Below, one piece after another: positions 23,700 to 30,968 of a stretch of DNA of 32,189 nt. Both the position numbers and the translations under genes were made by a program. This stretch comes from an uncultured Pelagibacteraceae bacterium (GTDB lineage Bacteria; Pseudomonadota; Alphaproteobacteria; Pelagibacterales; Pelagibacteraceae), in contig CABXYN010000013.1 in the NCBI GenBank assembly GCA_902516395.1, positions 1-32,189 of the forward strand, read 5' to 3'. Each line of letters starts with the position of its first letter. Positions within the stretch are counted from its first letter, which is position 1. The notes under the pieces were generated by a model, which did no database searches, had not been told where the DNA came from, and worked only from the letters and a program-made list of their open reading frames with translations.

Positions 23700-23764
23700 T
23701 CAACGTTTAAGAGTCTTAAATAATCTTAATTAAGATAAAAACGCTTAAAAATATTTTTCGTTGA
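23700..23764. repeat. Nested and tandem inverted repeats downstream of the tRNAs
   Basis: Two adjacent palindromes share the TCTTAA/TTAAGA core: TTTAAGA-G-TCTTAAA (23706-23720) and the perfect ATCTTAATTAAGAT (23723-23736). They are enclosed by a 6-bp outer pair TCAACG (23700-23705) / CGTTGA (23759-23764). No classic U-tract follows, so a simple terminator is not the obvious reading. They begin a 508-bp stretch (23687-24194) with no intact recognisable gene. Confidence 0.45.
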
Positions 23765-23846
23765 GAGCGGGGGTGGGTCATGATGTTTTTTGCAATGTTA
23801 TGGTCGCTTGCTTGTGTAGAGCTATTGAATTTGTTAATCTAATACT

Positions 23847-24118
23847 ATGAAAACGCTTCCAAGAAATATTTAGGGAATGAGAGGATCATGGTTTGCTGAT
23901 GCAACTGGTTATACAGAATATTTGCCAATCATTTGGAGCTGTGGGTGTAATGGAAAAATTATCTTTTAGAAACTGGCTGGATGACAAATGAGAGTGTTCC
24001 ACAATCAAAAAGAAAAAGTTTTAAAAATTTTTATAGAGAAAATATTAACAAAGAAATACCTATAGCATTAGCAGAAGGAAAAGATAAATTTAAGTATTTA
24101 CATGAAATAAAAGAATAA
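23847..24118 (+). pseudogene. Broken small gene of unknown function
   Basis: Two reading-frame pieces join into one protein-like sequence. From ATG 23877 a 30-residue frame reads MRGSWFADATGYTEYLPII then WSCGCNGKIIF-stop. In the next frame, NYLLETGWMTNESVPQSKRK and onward runs to TAA at 24118. One extra A in the A5 run at 23954-23958 would fuse them as GKNYLLETGW, giving about 80 residues. The first frame also continues upstream past a TAG (23871-23873) to an ATG at 23847 (MKTLPRNI). I do not recognise the family. It is read as a relic with one indel and perhaps one nonsense codon. The 45-residue ORF from ATG 23981 could still be translated. Confidence 0.4.
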
Positions 24119-24194
24119 AAAGGAGTATTTATACTAGAGGTAATTATTTTTAAACCTCAAATTAAATTAAAATTAAAAAAAAGGGTATAAAAAA

Positions 24195-25346
24195 ATGAAA
24201 AAACAAAAAAAAAATACAGTAAGCTTTATGAATTGGATTAAAGTTATATCTATTAATATTTTGGTTGTTTTCACTTTAATTATAGTTTTTGAATTATTAT
24301 CAGGCTTGGGGAGAGTTTTGATTGGTAAAGATTTTAGATTACCTTTAACAGCTCTTATAGGCAAAAATCTTAATCACCCGGCTCATCCGTGTAATGAAAT
24401 GCGAACGGATGTTCTTTTAAGTCATGCTCCAAATATTTCAGAGTCCTGCTACGTAAAACAAGGATTTTCACAAGGAGAATATGTGATTTATAATTTTAGA
24501 GATTTAAAAAAACCTGTAATATTAACACTCGGTGGTTCTACCACGAGTGGTTTTTATCAATCTCTCTCTGATGGAGATACTTATCCCAAAGAACTTGCAA
24601 ATTTAGCACAGAATGAATATTTCGTATTGAATGGAGGTGTGGGTGGATATACGTCACTTCAGGAATTGTTAAAATTTATGCGAGATGGTCCACGTATTAA
24701 AAACCTTGAATTGGTAATATCTTTAAATGGAATTAATGAGGTTTCTAATTACCATGGAAACAATTATATTAGAGAAAAAAATTTCCCTTTTTTAACTGAT
24801 ATACAAGTAGAAATGAATGAAAATCAATATTGGGTTGATCAGCGAATTTCTAAAGTAAGACTTTACATACCTAATTTATATTCAATATTCAGTTATCTTG
24901 TTGTGGGTAAATCTGGTAAAAATAATAGAGATTTTCCATCAATAAATCAAAGGCATTTGGGTAATATGCTTCCAATTAATGTTATCAATGCCGCTGAACG
25001 TTGGGAGAAAAATGTAAAAAGACTTAATGCACTTGTTGAGCTAGAAGGATCTAGATATATGCTGTTTCTTCAACCTACTCTTGGTTTAAAGGGACCACAA
25101 TCCAATCCATTAAATAATTCTAATGATGCAGAATTATTTAATAAAATGAATCCAGAATATTTAAATGAAATAAGAGACCTTTACAAACAATTAAAATTTA
25201 GATGCAGTAAGCTACAGTTTTGCATTGATATATCTGATGAAGTTAAACCAACAGGAAATGTTTATTCAGATCCACGCCATCATAATTCAGAGGGTAACAG
25301 GATATTAGCTAAAATTATTTACGATTATCTTATGAAACTAAATTAA
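24195..25346 (+). CDS. Membrane-anchored SGNH/GDSL-like hydrolase
   Basis: A 383-residue protein with one N-terminal membrane segment (about residues 14-36) after a lysine-rich start, so the rest faces the periplasm. SGNH blocks are visible: block I LTLGGSTTSG with nucleophile Ser115, block II VLNGGVGGYTS, block III as SLNGINEV (Asn178/Asn181 region), block V SDPRHHNSEGN with Asp359-x-x-His362. Such proteins are often O-acetyl esterases acting on polysaccharide or lipid; the substrate here is unknown. The gene lies in the accessory-looking pocket between the tRNAs and mlaC, 70 bp before a PhyH-like gene. The weak AAGGG upstream of the ATG is a possible ribosome site. Confidence 0.75.
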   Translation: MKKQKKNTVSFMNWIKVISINILVVFTLIIVFELLSGLGRVLIGKDFRLPLTALIGKNLNHPAHPCNEMRTDVLLSHAPNISESCYVKQGFSQGEYVIYNFRDLKKPVILTLGGSTTSGFYQSLSDGDTYPKELANLAQNEYFVLNGGVGGYTSLQELLKFMRDGPRIKNLELVISLNGINEVSNYHGNNYIREKNFPFLTDIQVEMNENQYWVDQRISKVRLYIPNLYSIFSYLVVGKSGKNNRDFPSINQRHLGNMLPINVINAAERWEKNVKRLNALVELEGSRYMLFLQPTLGLKGPQSNPLNNSNDAELFNKMNPEYLNEIRDLYKQLKFRCSKLQFCIDISDEVKPTGNVYSDPRHHNSEGNRILAKIIYDYLMKLN

Positions 25347-25416
25347 TAATTGACTTTTTATAGATTATTTTTCAATTTAAATTATTGTAATCTAAGTTTA
25401 ATAAAATAATAATTAC

Positions 25417-26232
25417 GTGGTCTTTAAAAATTTACATAAAATTGAAAATTTATTTAATCATGGTTTTTGTAAAATAAATCTCCCTAAAAAAAATCTATCT
25501 CATTTAAAAGAAAATATTAATTTTATAGATGTAGAAAAAGAAGACCAAGAGAATGGCTACTCAACAAAAATAAATCACAGAATAGATACTGCAAGTAAAA
25601 AAATAATTGAAGATTTAGTAAAAGATACTAAAATGTTATATGAAGTTAAAAAATATTTAAGATTTGCCTCAGAAGTAAATGTTCTGCTCTTAAAGACAAA
25701 ATATAATCATAAAGCTTTAGAAAATCCTACTGGTGCCATGTTGTGGCATAGAGACTTAGATGACTACTTTAGACAGCTCAAAATTTTGATACCTTTAAAT
25801 GAACATAACTTAGATAATGGTTGTTTTTCAGTAGCCTCCAGAAAAATTGCTGATAGAAAAACTATTTTCATTGACAGAACTCTAAAAGAAAGAAAAGACA
25901 ATAAAAACGAAGACTTTAAATTTAGAGTTTCTGACAAAGTTTTTAGAAAAAATTTTTCACATTATATATATGATTTTGAAGCAAAAGAAGGAGATTGTTT
26001 AATTGTTGACACAAATCATTGTTACCATAGAGGTGGTCAAATTTTAAAACCAAATTTGGAACGCAACTTTATTCATATTCATTTAGGTTACTTTACAAAT
26101 ATTCATCACAAGTTCATGAAAAATAAAAAAATGATACTTCCATTTCTTTTTGTTAAATCAATGAGAGCATTTATCAAAATTTTAAGAGCTCCAGTGGGAA
26201 ACTTTAATTCAAAAAAAAAAATTATAAGTTGA
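25417..26232 (+). CDS. Phytanoyl-CoA dioxygenase (PhyH)-like protein
   Basis: A 271-residue 2-oxoglutarate/Fe(II) dioxygenase-like protein. Iron ligands are seen as His111-x-Asp113 in MLWHRDLDD and distal His204 in NHCYHRGGQ; an arginine at about 216 (NLERNF) fits the 2-oxoglutarate carboxylate. The middle KILIPLNEHNLDNGCFSVASR is the usual PhyH strand pair that frames the pocket. The substrate is unknown; bacterial relatives hydroxylate lipids, amino acids or secondary metabolites. Start is GTG at 25417. It ends 14 bp before a strong hairpin and faces mlaC. With the SGNH gene it may form a two-gene surface-modification unit, which is inference from proximity. Confidence 0.75.
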   Translation: MVFKNLHKIENLFNHGFCKINLPKKNLSHLKENINFIDVEKEDQENGYSTKINHRIDTASKKIIEDLVKDTKMLYEVKKYLRFASEVNVLLLKTKYNHKALENPTGAMLWHRDLDDYFRQLKILIPLNEHNLDNGCFSVASRKIADRKTIFIDRTLKERKDNKNEDFKFRVSDKVFRKNFSHYIYDFEAKEGDCLIVDTNHCYHRGGQILKPNLERNFIHIHLGYFTNIHHKFMKNKKMILPFLFVKSMRAFIKILRAPVGNFNSKKKIIS

Positions 26233-26246
26233 AGATTATTATTTTT

Positions 26247-26265
26247 AAATGGTGGTCCACCATTT
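26247..26265. terminator. Bidirectional hairpin terminator
   Basis: AAATGGTGG-T-CCACCATTT is a 19-base inverted repeat (8-bp stem with a 3-nt loop), flanked by TTTTT on the left and ATTTATTTAATT on the right. It can stop transcription from both the PhyH-like gene and mlaC, which converge here. Its right arm enters the mlaC stop codon (26264-26266). It is the only strong hairpin at any convergent pair in the window. Confidence 0.7.
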
Positions 26266-26854
26266 ATTTAATTATGAATTCTTCTAAAGATTTAAAAAGG
26301 TATTTTATGTCCCCATTATTATTTTGAATGATGGATTTAAACTCTTCTTTTTGAGTTCTTGCTAAACTCAATCCCTCAACAATAAGATCTCTAATTAATG
26401 GTCTTTCAGGATTTTTTGTATAAATTCTCCAATCTATTTTTATTTTTGGATTTTTAGATGTTTCTTCTAATACGGTATTTACAATTGTATAATTCTCGTT
26501 AATTTTTTTTTCAGATACAACATTTATTTTTGGATCTGAGTAATCCACTAATCTGCTTGAAAAACTTTTTAAGAAGTAGCTTTTAAATAATTTTCTATAT
26601 TTAATTTTTTGATTTTCGTTAAGACTTTTCCGATACTTGCCAAGTGTATACATCCCGATACCATTAATATCTACACTTCGTTCTGCTATATCATTTAATC
26701 TTATTATTTTAGATTCAACAGGATCGGAACTTGATAAAATTATTGAAGCTTCATTAACTATTTCAGTTATTAATTTACTTGGCTCTTTAGCCTCTAAAGG
26801 AAGGACAAGAACAGATATCAGTAATATTAGTGCAGTGAATTTGGTTTTGAACAT
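26264..26854 (-). CDS. mlaC: MlaC/Ttg2D-family phospholipid-binding protein
   Basis: Periplasmic carrier that shuttles phospholipid between the outer-membrane MlaA complex and the inner-membrane MlaFEDB transporter; 196 residues, normal for MlaC. A signal peptide occupies about residues 1-22 (hydrophobic LILLISVLVLPLEA, cleavage after LEA). Family blocks follow: DINGIGMYTLGKYRKSLNENQ near 70-90, FKSYFLKSF, and the terminal half with IDWRIYTKNP ... IRDLIVEGLSLARTQKEEF, where the IVEGLS/T-x-R-x-E-F pattern is typical. It lies 6 nt after mlaA as the second gene of a pair; mlaFED are not in this window. Confidence 0.88.
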   Translation of the reverse strand: MFKTKFTALILLISVLVLPLEAKEPSKLITEIVNEASIILSSSDPVESKIIRLNDIAERSVDINGIGMYTLGKYRKSLNENQKIKYRKLFKSYFLKSFSSRLVDYSDPKINVVSEKKINENYTIVNTVLEETSKNPKIKIDWRIYTKNPERPLIRDLIVEGLSLARTQKEEFKSIIQNNNGDIKYLFKSLEEFIIK

Positions 26855-26860
26855 TAATAG

Positions 26861-27664
26861 CTATTGAGTATCTATTTCTTCCCAATCATCATCATTCATA
26901 GTCTCTGTTGTCTCATCCGAGTTTAGAATTTTTCTTTTTCTGTCTTGTAAATATAAACTCCTAACAGACGCATATAAATCCATGGAATTATTTTCAAGAC
27001 TATTAAAAGCTTCTAGGTTTTTAGCTCTAAAATCTATACCAGCTGTTAGTCTCGAATAATAATAATCTGAATTTTCAAAGTACTTAGTGTCATTTGCTAT
27101 TGTAACATTGTACCACGCATTACCTCCTCCAAAATTAGCTAATGAACCAATTGTATCTCTTACTGTTGTCGGACCAAGCACTGGTAAAACAAAATAACAT
27201 CCTTCTTTTACACCCCAAGTACCCAGAGTCTGTCCATAATCCTCTTTATCAAGTTTATTTAATCCATAATATGAGGCTACATCAAAAATTCCAGCAATAC
27301 CAAGAGTGGTATTAATTGAAAATCTTAAAGTATTTATTCCAGCTTCTTTAAATTGACCCTGTAAAATATTGTTTGGCACTGTTACAACATTTGACAAATT
27401 GCTTAGAGCATTACTTGTTCCTGATCTGATTGGTTTGGGTAAGTACCTATAACCTTTTGCCACTGGCTTAAAAAAAATTTTATCTAATCCCTGATTAAAG
27501 GCGAAAATACCTCTATTTACAGTTTCAAAACAATCTTTTACTTCAGTGCTTTGATCTTTTCTCTTATTATTTAAATCTAAAGTGCCATCTGATCCTGCAT
27601 AAACATTTAAATTTAAAGCTTGTGAAATTACTGAAATTATAATTATTGTTAAAATTTTATTCAT
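26861..27664 (-). CDS. mlaA: MlaA/VacJ-family protein
   Basis: Outer-membrane component that removes phospholipid from the outer leaflet and hands it to MlaC; 267 residues. After a signal peptide (residues 1-23, ending VYA) come family motifs: FETVNRGIFAFNQGLDKIFFKPVAKGYRYLP, NLSNVVTVPNNILQG, TLRFSINTTLGIAGIFDVA, DYGQTLGTWGV and VLPVLGPTTVRDTIG. Unlike E. coli MlaA there is no lipobox cysteine at the signal-peptide end, so it is probably not a lipoprotein. The C-terminal tail is acidic (ETTETMNDDDWEEIDTQ). A TATAAT on the minus strand at 27683-27678, within the 55-bp divergent gap to the amidase gene, may be its -10. Confidence 0.9.
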   Translation of the reverse strand: MNKILTIIIISVISQALNLNVYAGSDGTLDLNNKRKDQSTEVKDCFETVNRGIFAFNQGLDKIFFKPVAKGYRYLPKPIRSGTSNALSNLSNVVTVPNNILQGQFKEAGINTLRFSINTTLGIAGIFDVASYYGLNKLDKEDYGQTLGTWGVKEGCYFVLPVLGPTTVRDTIGSLANFGGGNAWYNVTIANDTKYFENSDYYYSRLTAGIDFRAKNLEAFNSLENNSMDLYASVRSLYLQDRKRKILNSDETTETMNDDDWEEIDTQ

Positions 27665-27719
27665 TAAACTCGTTTATATTATATCTTTTACTTATTTAAA
27701 GATTTAATTGTTTAAAATA

Positions 27720-28454
27720 ATGCAGAAAAATGTTGAAAAAATGACTATTAATTATTCTCCAAATTTTGATCTAAAAAAAAGAGATAAAAATAAAATAAAG
27801 TATTTAATTTATCATTATACTGGAATGAAAAATGATAAATTAGCAATTAAAAAATTAACTAGCCCTAATTCTAATGTAAGTTGTCATTATTATATAACTG
27901 CACATGGAAAAATTATTCAAATTGTTCCTGATTTATATGTTGCGTGGCATGCAGGTAAATCTTACTGGGGGAATGATAAATCCTTAAATAGCAAATCTAT
28001 TGGTATTGAAATTTCTAATCCTGGTCATCAATATGGGTACAGAAAATTTAGTGATAAGCAAATAAAATGTTTAATTAGAATTTCAAGATTTATAATTAAA
28101 AAATATAGTATTAATAAAAACAAAATTTTAGGTCATTCAGACATAGCTCCCTTAAGAAAAAAAGACCCAGGAGAAAAATTTCCTTGGAAACTACTAAGTA
28201 AAAAAAAAGTTGGAATATGGCATAATATAAATCCAAAAATACTTAAATCATTAAGGGGAGAAAAGTCAGAAATAAATTTAAATAAATTTATAATTTATTT
28301 AAAAAATTTAGGCTATAATGTGGAATACTCGAATTTGAATGAATTAAGAAAAATTATAAAAATCTTTCAGATGAAATTTAGACCTGAGTTGATTGATGGA
28401 AAATTAGACTCAGAGTGCTATAAGATAGCAAAATCTCTTTTAAATCTTAGATAA
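27720..28454 (+). CDS. N-acetylmuramoyl-L-alanine amidase, AmpD/AmiD type
   Basis: Zinc amidase_2 protein of 244 residues that cleaves the bond between MurNAc (or anhydroMurNAc) and L-alanine in peptidoglycan or its fragments. Zinc ligands are visible in YLIYHYTGM (first His) and ILGHSDIAPLRKKDPGEKFPW (second His plus the Asp of the DPG signature). The substrate-binding SIGIEISNPGHQYGY lies between. The last ~70 residues look like a peptidoglycan-binding domain. No signal peptide is seen, favouring cytoplasmic recycling as for AmpD. ATG at 27720 is chosen; ATG at 27741 (MTINYSP) is an equally good start, and a TTG at 27708 is less likely. Next to rnpB and mraZ. Confidence 0.88.
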   Translation: MQKNVEKMTINYSPNFDLKKRDKNKIKYLIYHYTGMKNDKLAIKKLTSPNSNVSCHYYITAHGKIIQIVPDLYVAWHAGKSYWGNDKSLNSKSIGIEISNPGHQYGYRKFSDKQIKCLIRISRFIIKKYSINKNKILGHSDIAPLRKKDPGEKFPWKLLSKKKVGIWHNINPKILKSLRGEKSEINLNKFIIYLKNLGYNVEYSNLNELRKIIKIFQMKFRPELIDGKLDSECYKIAKSLLNLR

Positions 28455-28495
28455 TAAATAATTGAACTTCGTATAAAATTTTATATTGTCTAACA

Positions 28496-28851
28496 GCCAG
28501 ATAAAAGACTTATCGCTTTAATTTATTAAAGAGGAAAGTCCGGGCTCTACAAAGACACAGTGCCAGTTAATGGCTGGCGGGGGCGACCCTAGGGATAGTG
28601 CCACAGAAAATAAACCGCCTTATCAAGGCAAGGGTGAAAAGGTGTGGTAAGAGCACACCGGCTAAGTTGGTAACAGCTAGTGCATGGAAAACCCCACTGG
28701 GAGCAAGACTGAATAGGGATGACACTGTTAGAAATAACAAAAAGCAGTCTTTGGCTAGTCATCTGGGTTAGTTGCTTGAACCTTAAAGTGATTTAAGGTC
28801 TAGAGAAATGATAAGTTTAAACGACAGAACCCGGCTTATATTTTATCTGGC
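28496..28851 (+). ncRNA. rnpB: RNase P RNA (bacterial type A)
   Basis: Catalytic RNA that trims tRNA 5' ends. It shows the universal 5' block GAGGAAAGTCCGGGCTC (near 28541-28557) and the 3' block ACAGAACCCGGCTTAT (near 28825-28840), which pair in the P4 core. P1 is an 11-bp helix: GCCAGATAAAA (28496-28506) with TTTTATCTGGC (28841-28851), which fixes both ends. Length of about 356 nt and G+C content far above the surroundings fit. A possible promoter is TTGAAC (28462-28467) with TATTGT (28484-28489) 16 bp later. Confidence 0.96.
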
Positions 28852-28956
28852 ATTTACAAGTTAAGAAAAATCTAAAAACAATATTATTTTTAAAAAATAA
28901 AAAATTTGGATCTTTTTTTTGAGAACAAAATAAGAATAAATAATATATTTTATATA

Positions 28957-28985
28957 TTGACGATATAATATAAAACCCATATGAT
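28957..28985 (+). promoter_or_regulatory. Promoter of the mraZ-ftsZ-rsmH-ftsL division operon
   Basis: TTGACG at 28957-28962, exactly 17 bp, then TATGAT at 28980-28985, a near-consensus sigma-70 promoter. Initiation around 28992 gives a leader of about 27 nt before the mraZ ATG at 29019. The -10 hexamer lies within the MraZ boxes, so bound MraZ would block polymerase. The remaining 28852-28956 is plain A+T-rich spacer after rnpB. Confidence 0.75.
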
Positions 28986-29000
28986 CCCATAAAATCCCAA
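28976..29000. promoter_or_regulatory. MraZ operator: three CCCA(T/A) boxes at 10-bp spacing
   Basis: CCCAT (28976-28980), CCCAT (28986-28990) and CCCAA (28996-29000) repeat at exactly 10-bp steps. On the other strand each reads (A/T)TGGG, separated by 5 bp. MraZ of other bacteria binds directly repeated TGGG-type boxes of this period upstream of its own operon. The third box is also part of an inverted repeat TCCCAAATTGGGA (28995-29007). Confidence 0.78.
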
Positions 29001-29018
29001 ATTGGGAAATTATGGATT

Positions 29019-29474
29019 ATGTTTTTATCTACATTCGAAAACAAATTGGACAAAAAGGGAAGGGTATCAGTGCCTGCTAGTTACAGAGCTTATCTCTCTA
29101 ATCTAGGATATAATGGTGTTATATGTTTTCCATCTTTTAATAATCAATCAATTGAAGCATGGTCTCAAGATAGGATAGAAAGAATTTCTAATTCAATAGA
29201 TTCAATTAACCCCTTTGATGAAAAAAAGGATTATTTTGCAACATCAATTCTTTCGGAAAGTATAAATTTACAATTTGATGGAGAAGGGAGAATACTACTT
29301 TCTCAAAAATTATTAAATCATACAAAAATAAAAAATAGTATGTTGTTTGTTGGTCAGGGAAAAACATTTCAGATATGGGAACCAACTGCGTTTGAAAAAT
29401 TTAGGGTCAATGCGAGAAAAAAATCAAATATTAATAGGACTAGCCTTAAATGGGAGCAAAAACTTAATAACTAA
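29019..29474 (+). CDS. mraZ: Transcriptional regulator MraZ
   Basis: DNA-binding protein of 151 residues made of two AbrB/SpoVT-like halves. The first carries FENKLDKKGRVSVPASYRAYL (residues about 6-26), the second LQFDGEGRILLSQKLLNH (about 85-102); the D-x-x-G-R-(V/I) core in each is the family hallmark. It represses its own division-cell-wall operon by binding TGGG repeats, which are present just upstream and overlap the -10. It lies between rnpB and ftsZ, with only 12 nt to the ftsZ start. Confidence 0.93.
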   Translation: MFLSTFENKLDKKGRVSVPASYRAYLSNLGYNGVICFPSFNNQSIEAWSQDRIERISNSIDSINPFDEKKDYFATSILSESINLQFDGEGRILLSQKLLNHTKIKNSMLFVGQGKTFQIWEPTAFEKFRVNARKKSNINRTSLKWEQKLNN

Positions 29475-29486
29475 AACGGGGGATAA

Positions 29487-30950
29487 ATGACAATTAATTT
29501 TAAAGCACCAGATATAAAAGAGTTAAAGCCAAGAATATTAGTTCTTGGAATAGGAGGAGCTGGAGGAAATGCTATCAATGGCATGATAGAGTCAGGTTTA
29601 CAAGGAGTAGAGTTTATAGCTGTAAACACTGATGCTCAGGATCTAAGATTGAGTCATGCACAAACTAAAATTCAAATGGGTTTAAATTTAACAAAAGGAT
29701 TAGGTGCTGGAGCAAAATTAGATATAGGAGAAGCTGCTGCAGATGAGTCCTTAAATGAAATTGTTAACGTACTTCAAGGGTCTAACATGGTTTTTATAAC
29801 TGCAGGAATGGGAGGTGGAACTGGAACAGGTGCTGCTCATGTTATTGCCCGTGCTGCTAAAGAATTAAATATTCTAACGATTGGGGTTGTAACTCTTCCT
29901 TTCTTATACGAAGGTCCCTCAAGAATGAGAAAAGCAAATCAAGGTCTTGAGGAATTAAGAAAACATGTAGATACAATTATTGTTGTTCCAAATCAAAATT
30001 TATTCAAGATTGCTAGTGAGCAAACTACATTTGAAGAATCTTTTTTGCTATCCAATGATGTATTAAAGCATGGAGTCCAGAGTATTACAGACTTAATGGT
30101 AAGACCTGGATTGATAAACTTGGACTTTGCTGATGTTGAAACGGTTATGAGTTCAATGGGTAAAGCTATGATGGGAACTGGCCAAGCCGAAGGCGAAGGT
30201 CGAGCGGTTAAAGCTGCAGAGATGGCAATAAGCAATCCATTAATTGATGACTACACATTAAAAGGAGCAAAAGGTTTGTTAGTTAATATTACTGGCGGAA
30301 AAGACCTTAAGTTATTTGAGGTTGATGAAGCTGTTAATAAAGTTAGAGCAGAGGTAGATCCAGATGCAGAATTAATAATAGGTGCAATAACTGACGAAAA
30401 TCTTGATGGTTTAATGAGAGTATCGATTGTAGCTACTTCATTGGACGGTCAGCAACCCGAGCCAAAATCAGTAATTAATATGGTACATAGGATACAAAAT
30501 AGAAATCCTGGATATTCTGATTTTTCTAATACAAGCTCTTCACAGGCATTCACATTTTCAAACCAAAATAACTCAATTATGACTAACGGCGCAAATGCCC
30601 TAAAAATCGAGGAAGAAGTTAAGGCAGAAACTGAAAATCACTCAACATCTGAAATTAATCATTCAGAGGAATTGGAAAATTCATCAAATGTCGAAGAAGA
30701 AATAAATTCAGTTGAAAGTGAATTATCTTCTTTTTCTGAAGATTCTTTAGAAACAGATAAAGGTATCACGTCTCCATCCAATGGACTAGAGAACTTTGAT
30801 TTTGATGAAGAAACACCTGAAATGTTTAACTCTGATGGATCAATTAACGAAACTGATAGTGAAACACCTTCAACACTTGAAATCAGCAAGAGAAATGATG
30901 AAGAAGATGAATTAGAAATTCCTGCATTTTTGAGAAGACAAAAAAATTAA
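29487..30950 (+). CDS. ftsZ: Cell division protein FtsZ
   Basis: Tubulin-like GTPase that forms the division ring, 487 residues. GTP-binding [10 protein letters not shown] (21-30) and the tubulin signature GGGTGTG (109-115) are intact, as is the T7 synergy loop NLDFADV (211-217) whose aspartate completes the active site of the next subunit. After the globular core (to about residue 330) comes an acidic, serine/asparagine-rich linker of some 140 residues, and then the C-terminal peptide [10 protein letters not shown] that binds FtsA-type anchors. The ribosome site GGGGG (29478-29482) is unusually strong for this window. In most bacteria ftsZ closes the dcw cluster; here it is second, behind mraZ. 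Confidence 0.97.
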   Translation: MTINFKAPDIKELKPRILVLGIGGAGGNAINGMIESGLQGVEFIAVNTDAQDLRLSHAQTKIQMGLNLTKGLGAGAKLDIGEAAADESLNEIVNVLQGSNMVFITAGMGGGTGTGAAHVIARAAKELNILTIGVVTLPFLYEGPSRMRKANQGLEELRKHVDTIIVVPNQNLFKIASEQTTFEESFLLSNDVLKHGVQSITDLMVRPGLINLDFADVETVMSSMGKAMMGTGQAEGEGRAVKAAEMAISNPLIDDYTLKGAKGLLVNITGGKDLKLFEVDEAVNKVRAEVDPDAELIIGAITDENLDGLMRVSIVATSLDGQQPEPKSVINMVHRIQNRNPGYSDFSNTSSSQAFTFSNQNNSIMTNGANALKIEEEVKAETENHSTSEINHSEELENSSNVEEEINSVESELSSFSEDSLETDKGITSPSNGLENFDFDEETPEMFNSDGSINETDSETPSTLEISKRNDEEDELEIPAFLRRQKN

Positions 30951-30968
30951 TGGTCTTCAAAAAAATAA

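Noticed and set aside
23780-23842. 20-codon hydrophobic ORF (MMFFAMLWSLACVELLNLLI) after a G-rich stretch
   Set aside because: Could be a tiny membrane peptide, but it is too short to support without conservation and lies in apparently decaying DNA.
24117-24125. Strong Shine-Dalgarno-like AAAAAGGAG
   Set aside because: No ATG, GTG or TTG follows at a workable distance in an open frame; probably chance or part of the decayed gene region.
28957-28969. TTGACG followed at once by TATAAT as a promoter
   Set aside because: The hexamers are separated by only one base. The TATGAT 17 bp downstream of TTGACG gives the proper geometry.
28817-29053. 78-codon open frame on the minus strand across the mraZ promoter
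   Set aside because: It overlaps the 3' end of RNase P RNA, the MraZ operator and the mraZ start; low-complexity, not plausible as a gene.
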